Source: Oligoflexaceae bacterium (GTDB lineage Bacteria; Bdellovibrionota_B; Oligoflexia; Oligoflexales; Oligoflexaceae). Taken from it: a stretch of 5,838 nucleotides of DNA. The notes beneath the pieces are model-generated. The model was not told where the DNA came from, ran no database searches, and was given only the letters and a program-made list of their open reading frames with translations. A program made the position numbers and the translations under genes. Below, piece after piece: positions 1 through 4,650 of the stretch (position 1 is its first letter; each line of letters opens with the position of its first letter). The stretch covers positions 1 to 5,838 of the forward strand of contig CANJJY010000295.1 in NCBI GenBank assembly GCA_947474445.1, written 5' to 3'.

Positions 1-2
1 GG

Positions 3-134
3 AAAAAGCTCGAGTTAGCCGTCACCCGCATCCTACAAGGTCAAGCTCTAGACAACCTGACGGCCATAGCCAACCCCGAATGCCTCGATTCCTATCGGCA
101 GCTGGCCGCACAATTGGATTCTAATAAGCCCTAA
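3..134 (+). CDS. C-terminal end of an unidentified protein (partial)
   Basis: This is the last 43 codons of a gene that begins before the window and ends at TAA 132-134. The frame reads as a plausible soluble, mostly helical tail (for example LAVTRILQGQALDNL and SYRQLAAQLDSNKP). Frame 1 has a stop at 16-18. Frame 2 stays open almost as long but gives an Arg/Pro/His/Ser-rich product unlike a normal protein, so frame 3 is preferred. No motif allows a family assignment. The gene converges with the response-regulator gene, leaving an 84-bp gap between the two stop codons. Confidence 0.55.
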   Translation, partial: KKLELAVTRILQGQALDNLTAIANPECLDSYRQLAAQLDSNKP

Positions 135-140
135 ATGAGT

Positions 141-205
141 CGATGAGCGAATGCCCTGGGGGACCGAGAGGGGCCCTCATCGAGGCGTTTCTGCCCTTTT
201 AGGGC
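141..205. terminator. Possible bidirectional terminator between convergent genes
   Basis: The gap between two convergent stop codons contains a 7-bp inverted repeat, CGATGAG (141-147) with CTCATCG (176-182). Inside it, GCCC (153-156) can pair with GGGC (171-174). A second small hairpin follows, GCCCT (193-197) with AGGGC (201-205) around a TTT loop. Neither is followed by a good T-tract on either strand, so a role in ending transcription is inferred from position and pairing only. Confidence 0.35.
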
Positions 206-218
206 GAGAGGGGAAGTG

Positions 219-1400
219 TTAGGCGATCATGAGTTTCTTCAGCCGACGCTGGGCCTTGTCGAATTCAGGATTATGGGAGAGAGCCTGCTGATAGAAGAAA
301 CGGGCACTTTCGATATCCCCGGTTTTTTCCTTTGCGTAGCCCAAATTAAACATGATGCGAAAGTCGCTGGGCTTGATCTTGAGCGCCGCGAGGTACTTGT
401 CGATTCCGTCTTTGTACTTCCCTAATTTGACGTAGGTAGTGCCCAAAGAATTGAGAAGGCTGACATCGCCCTCGTCAAGATCGAGAGCCTTTTCAAAGTT
501 CTTCATCGCTTGATCGTAGTCTTCCTGGATCGAATAGAGCTGTCCAAGGCCTTTATAAGCCTGCGCTAGTTTTGGAGAATAGCGGAGCGCTTTTCTGAAG
601 TATCGCTCGGAAAGGTCGAAATCCTCTTCTTCAAGATAGGCTTTAGCGAGGATGAGCGAATATTTGGGGTTTTCTGGGCTCGCTTGGTGGGCGCGGTTCG
701 CGTACTCGATGAGATCACTTTGAGGGCCCCTCACCATTAAGGCTTCGATGAGATCGCGCAAAGCTTCGACGTAATCGGGATTGATCAGATGAGCCTGCTT
801 AAAGAGTTGAATAGCCTGCAAAGCTTCGCCCTGACGATCAGCAACCATCGCCAGGCCATGCAGAGCACGCGCTGAGGTCGGATTCTGCGTGCGCGCCTGC
901 TCGAAAGTAGTCTTGGCTTTGTCGACCTCGCCAACCCGCAAGAGAGCGTGCGCTTCGTCGATCAGCCTGTTCACGATGTTGGGTGTACGCTTTGATTTCA
1001 TGGCGTTGAGAACTGATTCACAGAATTCTTCATAGCTGAATGGCTTCAGCAGATACCCATCGATTCCCACTTCGCTGGCCAAAACTACGTCTTTGCGTAA
1101 GTTTTCAGGGGAGAGAATCAGAAAAGGGGTCCCTTTGTACTTGGGGTTCTCCTTGATTTCACGGCAGAATTGAATTCCATTCGTGTCTTTGAGGCCCCAT
1201 TCAGAGATGAAAAGGCCCACATCGAGGCTCAGAAGGCTAACCTTAGCATCCCGGACGGTTGACACTATTTTATAGTGAGTGACTTTGAGATTGCTCAAAA
1301 AGCCCTTCATTGAGTTCTTGTAGTTGACGGTCGGCTCTATGATGAGGATGTACTTGTTCCCCAGTAAATCGCGGACCGAAGAAGCGGCTTTCAAGCTCAT
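219..1400 (-). CDS. Degenerate response-regulator receiver domain fused to seven TPR repeats
   Basis: The 393-residue soluble protein has a CheY-like receiver fold at about residues 15-137 and TPR units filling the rest. In the receiver, YILIIEP (17-23) is strand 1, ISEWGLKDTNGI (65-76) is the phospho-acceptor loop, LILS (94-97) is strand 4 with Ser in the usual Thr/Ser position, and LLKPF (117-121) carries the conserved Lys119-Pro. The acceptor Asp is Glu67 (codon at 1200-1202), and the usual N-terminal acidic pair is reduced to Glu22. Normal Asp phosphorylation is therefore unlikely. Seven 34-residue TPR units run from about 144 to 380, with typical endings such as ALDLDEGD and ALKIKPSD, followed by a short capping helix. 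TPRs usually mediate protein-protein contacts; there is no DNA-binding or enzymatic output domain. The ATG is preceded by AAAGGGGGT, a purine-rich but very close ribosome site. The gene stands alone, divergent from the HU gene. A scaffold or signalling adaptor role is inferred; the partner is unknown. Confidence 0.88.
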   Translation of the reverse strand: MSLKAASSVRDLLGNKYILIIEPTVNYKNSMKGFLSNLKVTHYKIVSTVRDAKVSLLSLDVGLFISEWGLKDTNGIQFCREIKENPKYKGTPFLILSPENLRKDVVLASEVGIDGYLLKPFSYEEFCESVLNAMKSKRTPNIVNRLIDEAHALLRVGEVDKAKTTFEQARTQNPTSARALHGLAMVADRQGEALQAIQLFKQAHLINPDYVEALRDLIEALMVRGPQSDLIEYANRAHQASPENPKYSLILAKAYLEEEDFDLSERYFRKALRYSPKLAQAYKGLGQLYSIQEDYDQAMKNFEKALDLDEGDVSLLNSLGTTYVKLGKYKDGIDKYLAALKIKPSDFRIMFNLGYAKEKTGDIESARFFYQQALSHNPEFDKAQRRLKKLMIA

Positions 1401-1420
1401 ACCCCCTTTCTCTTATGAGC

Positions 1421-1460
1421 CCTATCGGCCCGTAGCGGCCAAAAATCAACTTGTTTTATA
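1421..1460 (-). promoter_or_regulatory. Candidate promoter elements for the receiver-TPR gene
   Basis: On the minus strand, TTGATT (1449 to 1444) lies 17 bp upstream of GATAGG (1426 to 1421), a weak sigma70-like pair close to the start codon. A better -10 match, TATAAA (1460 to 1455), lies further upstream but has no good -35 at normal spacing. Which one is used cannot be decided from sequence. Confidence 0.3.
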
Positions 1461-1590
1461 GGTAAGAATTGGCTGCAAATGGCGTCTTACGGAAAAAAAT
1501 AAAGTGTTTTCGCCTAAAACAGTTGCTTCGCTTTGAGGATCTGAGGTAATGGAAATTCTCAGTTTTTGCGGACGAAGTCTTACATGAAGC

Positions 1591-1620
1591 TTGATTTTTC
1601 CCGCTCGACTAACGTAATTT
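1591..1620 (+). promoter_or_regulatory. Candidate promoter of the HU-family gene
   Basis: TTGATT (1591-1596) and TAATTT (1615-1620) are 18 bp apart and sit about 50 bp before the HU start codon. Both hexamers are only partial matches to the sigma70 consensus; an overlapping TATAGG (1620-1625) is an alternative -10. The position is right for a highly expressed nucleoid protein, but the call is tentative. Confidence 0.3.
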
Positions 1621-1671
1621 ATAGGGTATGCACCCATCGCACTTTCATAATTTTTAGGAGAACGCGTTTCT

Positions 1672-2103
1672 ATGGCAAAGAAAAAAGCCGGAACGAAAAC
1701 CAAAGCTAGCAAAAAACCCGCTAAAAAAGCCGCTGTAAAGCCAAAAGCAGCAAAAAGAGAGCCAAGAACTCTCAATGTCGGCCCCAAATCTTTCGAAAAA
1801 GTCAATAAGCCACGGACTAAGAGCCAAGTTTTGGCCGCTTTGTCTGACAACACTGGCCTGACTAAAAAAGAAGTTGGTGTGGTATTTGACACCTTGGGCG
1901 AACTGATTGGCAACGACTTGAAAAAAGGTCCTGGAACTTTCACCGTTCCCGGTCTGATGAAAGTCACGGTTGTCCGTAAGCCTGCGACGAAAGCTCGCAA
2001 AGGTATCAATCCTTTTACAGGCGAAGAAACCACCTTCAAGGCAAAGCCTGCTCGTAACGTGGTTAAAGTTCGTCCTCTCAAAGCATTGAAAGACATGGTC
2101 TGA
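1672..2103 (+). CDS. HU/IHF-family nucleoid DNA-binding protein with lysine-rich N-terminal tail
   Basis: The 143-residue protein has two parts. Residues 1-32 form a basic Lys/Ala/Pro tail: 12 of the first 28 residues are Lys, in KKPAKKAA-like steps resembling histone H1 tails. Residues about 46-143 are a complete HU/IHF fold: the dimerisation helices (TKSQVLAALSDNTGL and following), the turn GTFTVPGLMKV (88-98), the DNA-bending arm with tip motif INPFTGEE (112-119), and the closing FKAKPARNVVKVRP strand and helix. Pro114 is the residue that in the family intercalates between base pairs. The protein is expected to act as a dimer that bends and compacts DNA; the tail should add nonspecific DNA contact. 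TAGGAG (1655-1660), 11 bp before the ATG, is the ribosome site. The gene appears monocistronic, with its own promoter region and a strong terminator. A lysine-tailed HU variant is more likely than IHF, because no IHF-specific feature is visible. Confidence 0.93.
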   Translation: MAKKKAGTKTKASKKPAKKAAVKPKAAKREPRTLNVGPKSFEKVNKPRTKSQVLAALSDNTGLTKKEVGVVFDTLGELIGNDLKKGPGTFTVPGLMKVTVVRKPATKARKGINPFTGEETTFKAKPARNVVKVRPLKALKDMV

Positions 2104-2119
2104 GAGAGTAAAGCGGATC

Positions 2120-2148
2120 CCTTCCTCATCTCCATGGAGATAGGAAGG
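2120..2148 (+). other. Long hairpin in the HU 3' untranslated region
   Basis: CCTTCCT (2120-2126) pairs with AGGAAGG (2142-2148). The interior, after one bulged C at 2127, is the perfect 14-bp palindrome ATCTCCATGGAGAT (2128-2141). No T-tract follows, so by itself it is not a classical terminator. It could stabilise the mRNA 3' end or be a protein site. Confidence 0.6.
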
Positions 2149-2162
2149 AATTCAATAAGGAG

Positions 2163-2187
2163 GCGGCTTTTAAAGCCGCTTTTTTTT
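2163..2187 (+). terminator. Rho-independent terminator of the HU gene
   Basis: GCGGCTT (2163-2169) pairs perfectly with AAGCCGC (2173-2179) around a TTA loop and is followed at once by eight T residues (2180-2187). This is a textbook intrinsic terminator for plus-strand transcription. It stops just before the convergent folK stop codon at 2190. On the minus strand there is no T-tract after the stem, so it should serve folK less well. Confidence 0.93.
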
Positions 2188-2189
2188 GT

Positions 2190-2675
2190 TTATGGGTGCG
2201 TCTTGATTGCTAAGAGGCGCTGCCATAACTGCAGTATCGTACGATCTTCAATGGGGTGGATCCAATCGCCTGCGATCGCTGCCGCCGGCTGCAAGACAAA
2301 ATCGCGATGAACCGCCTCAGGGTGGGGAATTTGGAGGGTGGAACTCGACCAAATGCGAGATTTTTCCTCTCGATCACGCCACAAAATAACATCGCAATCG
2401 ATCGTCCGATCGCCCCATTTCACGCTTCGCTCCCGCCCCAAACGAGACTCAATATCGTGTAAAGTCCTCAAAAGATCTTCGGGTTCTCTTGCAGAATGGC
2501 AGACTATAGCCGTATTAAGAAAGGTGTGCTGAGCCGCACCTAAGGGCTCGGTTTCAAGGAGAGGCGCGCGTTTAATGATAAGTCCGCAACTTGTGCGGAT
2601 AGCTTCGATGGCTTGTTCTATGTAATACTCGCGGTCGCCGAGGTTGGCGCCAAGAGCCAGCAGATATTGATTCAC
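2190..2675 (-). CDS. folK: 2-amino-4-hydroxy-6-hydroxymethyldihydropteridine pyrophosphokinase (HPPK)
   Basis: HPPK transfers pyrophosphate from ATP to 6-hydroxymethyl-7,8-dihydropterin, the step before dihydropteroate synthase in cytosolic folate synthesis. The 161-residue length matches the family (about 160). Visible signatures, numbered from the GTG start, are YLLALGANLGDR (4-15), the FLNTAI strand (52-57), the hallmark WGDRTIDCD (87-95) with the magnesium-binding pair Asp93/Asp95, IPHPEAVHRDFVLQPAAAIA (116-135), and a closing DWIHP. The usual WGPRTLDLD is slightly changed (Pro to Asp, Leu to Cys). GTG at 2675 is chosen because homology begins at the next residues, NQYLLALG. The open frame extends 44 codons upstream to an ATG at 2807, but that part has no family resemblance and covers the divergent spacer. 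A GAGG lies about 8 bp before the GTG. It is a single gene, divergent from the HAD-pdxA operon. Confidence 0.93.
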   Translation of the reverse strand: MNQYLLALGANLGDREYYIEQAIEAIRTSCGLIIKRAPLLETEPLGAAQHTFLNTAIVCHSAREPEDLLRTLHDIESRLGRERSVKWGDRTIDCDVILWRDREEKSRIWSSSTLQIPHPEAVHRDFVLQPAAAIAGDWIHPIEDRTILQLWQRLLAIKTHP

Positions 2676-2733
2676 AGGGCCGCCTCGCAGTAAGGGGTGA
2701 CGCGCGAAACTCCCCCTCTCCCTGGGATACCAA

Positions 2734-2766
2734 GGGCAATGAGAGGAAACAAGCGAAGGATTGCCC
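2734..2766. repeat. Inverted repeat in the folK/HAD divergent spacer
   Basis: GGGCAAT (2734-2740) and ATTGCCC (2760-2766) are a perfect 7-bp inverted repeat separated by 19 bp. The centre-to-centre distance is 26 bp. The adjacent CCGTGCACGG (2768-2777) is a separate 10-bp palindrome. The 153-bp spacer must hold the promoters of both flanking genes, but no convincing -35/-10 pair was found on either strand. The repeat may be an operator or a hairpin in the leader; it may also be chance. Confidence 0.4.
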
Positions 2767-2828
2767 GCCGTGCACGGGTGAATACGCCAGCTGCGGGTCG
2801 TGAGCAAGGTCCATTTAAGCGAGATGCC

Positions 2829-3689
2829 ATGCAGACAACAATCTCTTCCCTATTCGAAATCGTCGATGCCTACGATGGCCTACTTTTTGACGCTTACGGA
2901 GTGCTGGTCGACGATACCCGTTTGATTCCTGGTGCCGCCTCTGTGTGGGAAAGCCTCAAAAAGCGCGGGGTCCCCTGCTGGATTTTAACCAATGGCAGTG
3001 CGCGAACCCTCGAAGAGACGGTCGCAAATTATGCGGCTAAGGGTTTGCTCGTGCAAGCTGAGCACGTGATCAATTCAGCTTCCCTTCTAAAGGCCTATTT
3101 TTTAGAAAAAGGTCTTCAAGGTAAAAAAACTGCGGTCATGGGTACCGCTGGATCGCGCCGCTACGTGCTCGATGCGGGTGGTCACATCGTCGATCCACTC
3201 AGCGGAGATTTTGAAGTTCTCGTCGTGGCTAATCAGACCGACTATCCGCTGCTCGAAACGATGGAAGCCGTGCTTTCTACCGTTCTGGCTAGGATCGCGC
3301 GTGGGGTTTCTGTGCATCTGATCCTCACCAATCCCGATCTGATTTATCCCAAAGATGGGCAGCGCTTTGGCATCACGGCGGGCAGCGTGGCCCTCGTTTT
3401 GGAGCAAGCCCTGCGCGCGCGGCACGGCACTCAAGCTCCGGTATTCGATCGACTCGGCAAACCTCATGCTCGCATATTTGCTGAAGCCGTAAGGCGAGCG
3501 GGTAGTCGCCGTCTGCTCATGATAGGCGATCAGCTCGAGACGGATGTGAGGGGGGCTCGGGATTTCGGACTCGATTCCCTTCTCATAGGGACCGGTTTGA
3601 TTCCAGCCGCAGTTCTCTCTGCGCCCCTCGATCCAGAACCGACCTATGTCCTCGCTTCATGGGAGCTTTCATGCTCATCATCACTCTAG
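2829..3689 (+). CDS. HAD-superfamily class IIA-like hydrolase
   Basis: The 286-residue cytosolic protein has all four HAD motifs. Motif I is FDAYGVL with the nucleophile Asp21, motif II is ILTNGS (52-57), motif III is Lys211 in LGKPHARIF, and motif IV is MIGDQLETD (231-239). The large alpha/beta cap between motifs II and III, and the end PTYVLASW, fit class IIA proteins of the NagD / PLP-phosphatase type, closest in style to the group whose motif I is DVWGVL. The general acid/base Asp two residues after the nucleophile is Tyr23, so ordinary phosphatase activity is uncertain. ATG 2829 is chosen because the family fold begins soon after it. Upstream codons to 2697 are in frame but encode a basic, Pro-rich stretch without resemblance; no strong ribosome site is seen at either. 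Its last 19 bp overlap pdxA, which implies co-translation and perhaps a link to vitamin B6 phosphate esters. The substrate is unknown. Confidence 0.85.
   Translation: MQTTISSLFEIVDAYDGLLFDAYGVLVDDTRLIPGAASVWESLKKRGVPCWILTNGSARTLEETVANYAAKGLLVQAEHVINSASLLKAYFLEKGLQGKKTAVMGTAGSRRYVLDAGGHIVDPLSGDFEVLVVANQTDYPLLETMEAVLSTVLARIARGVSVHLILTNPDLIYPKDGQRFGITAGSVALVLEQALRARHGTQAPVFDRLGKPHARIFAEAVRRAGSRRLLMIGDQLETDVRGARDFGLDSLLIGTGLIPAAVLSAPLDPEPTYVLASWELSCSSSL
3661..3665 (+). promoter_or_regulatory. Ribosome binding site deciding the pdxA start
   Basis: GGGAG lies 5 bp before ATG 3671, inside the end of the HAD gene. The in-frame ATG at 3659 has no such purine run upstream and is in fact directly before this GGGAG, so 3671 is the better start. 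Confidence 0.55.
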
Positions 3690-4645
3690 GCGACCCCCTA
3701 AGCGTCAACCAGGAATGCCTCGTCAAGCTCGCCGATCTATGGGCCAAGCCTTACCCTCGGCCCGTGGTTTTGATAGGATCGGCTGTCCAATGGGAGCTCC
3801 AAGCGCAAAGATTTGGCTATCCCAGCTGGCCCTTTCAGATGGTGAAGCGGTGGGATGAGGTGCAGCGGAGCGGTCTCTATTTTATGTCCATCGATGCAAA
3901 AGAAGCGGCTGTTGACGCGGCCTCACTTTCGCCGCTCGAGCGCGGTCAAATCGCGACCAGAGCCCTGATGGCGCTGAAAGAGGGGCCAAAACCGAGCCGA
4001 TCCTTGGCGGTCGTGACGGCCCCTATCGATAAACACGCTTGTGCTTTGGCGGGCTTCGCGTTCCCGGGTCAGACTGAATTTTTTGAAAATCTATGGGGAC
4101 AGCAAGGCCTCATGCTGTTGGCAGGCAGCCGTTTGCGCGTCGCACTGGCGACCAATCATCTTCCCCTGTCGCAGGTGACAGCGGCGGTCAATGAGCCTTT
4201 GATCGTTCGCAAACTTCATCTGCTCGAACGCAGCCTGAAAGAGGTCTATCAGATCGCGGCCCCTCGATTGGGAGTGGCTGCTCTCAATCCCCATGCCGGC
4301 GATGGCGGACTGTTCGGCGATGAAGATAGCCGCATTCTTGCGCCAGCCATCGATCAGGCGCGGGCTCAGGGTCTTAACGTAACGGGACCTCATCCGGCCG
4401 ATACTCTGTTTTTTCGGGCCTATCACGGCGCTTTTGATGCCGTACTCGCCATGTATCACGATCAAGGACTTGGTCCTCTGAAATCCCTGCATTTTTACGA
4501 TGCGGTCAATGTCACGGGAGGGCTCCCTGCCCTGAGGATTTCTCCCGATCACGGACCGGCCGCGGATCTCTATGGTCGTTTTGAGGCGCGAGACGATAGT
4601 TTTCGACTCGCTTTGGAACAAGCTCTTCGCTATCTGGGATGGTAA
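3671..4645 (+). CDS. pdxA: 4-hydroxythreonine-4-phosphate dehydrogenase, divergent
   Basis: PdxA oxidises 4-phosphohydroxy-L-threonine with NAD; the product condenses with deoxyxylulose 5-phosphate through PdxJ to make pyridoxine 5'-phosphate. The 324-residue length (328 from the alternative ATG 3659) fits the family. Conserved blocks are RVALATNHLPL with His163, AALNPHAGDGGLFGDED with His208, GPHPADTLFF, and AVLAMYHDQGLGPLK with His263 and Lys271. The three histidines are the family's metal ligands. NVTGGLPALRISPDHGPA closes the active-site half. Two motifs are altered: the N-terminal GDPAGIGPE is GDPLSVNQE (7-15), and the substrate-binding GHTE is GQTE (Gln134, codon 4070-4072). The gene overlaps the HAD gene by 19 bp and is followed after 5 bp by the uvrA-like gene, so all three are probably co-transcribed. 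A PdxA-like dehydrogenase with another hydroxy-phosphate substrate is the alternative. Confidence 0.88.
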   Translation: MLIITLGDPLSVNQECLVKLADLWAKPYPRPVVLIGSAVQWELQAQRFGYPSWPFQMVKRWDEVQRSGLYFMSIDAKEAAVDAASLSPLERGQIATRALMALKEGPKPSRSLAVVTAPIDKHACALAGFAFPGQTEFFENLWGQQGLMLLAGSRLRVALATNHLPLSQVTAAVNEPLIVRKLHLLERSLKEVYQIAAPRLGVAALNPHAGDGGLFGDEDSRILAPAIDQARAQGLNVTGPHPADTLFFRAYHGAFDAVLAMYHDQGLGPLKSLHFYDAVNVTGGLPALRISPDHGPAADLYGRFEARDDSFRLALEQALRYLGW

Positions 4646-4650
4646 AGCCT

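Noticed and set aside
219..425. Plus-strand 69-codon open frame opposite the TPR region
   Set aside because: It is antisense to well-formed TPR repeats and lacks a ribosome site and any recognisable motif.
1523..1552. TTGCTT with TAATGG as an alternative HU promoter
   Set aside because: The -10 match is poor and it would leave an unusually long leader; the pair at 1591-1620 is closer, though also weak.
1446..2135. 229-codon minus-strand open frame opposite the HU gene
   Set aside because: It is antisense to a clear HU gene whose Lys/Ala-rich codons avoid stops on the other strand; its product is a low-complexity Phe/Leu/Ala-rich chain with no family resemblance.
2676..2807. 44-codon upstream extension of folK to an ATG
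   Set aside because: HPPK homology starts at the GTG at 2675, and the upstream part has no match to the family.
2697..2828. 44-codon upstream extension of the HAD gene
   Set aside because: It is in frame but gives a basic, Pro-rich stretch without similarity to the family, and it fills the spacer needed for both divergent promoters.
4091..4621. 176-codon minus-strand open frame inside pdxA
   Set aside because: The plus strand encodes strongly conserved PdxA motifs throughout this stretch; the antisense product shows no recognisable domain.
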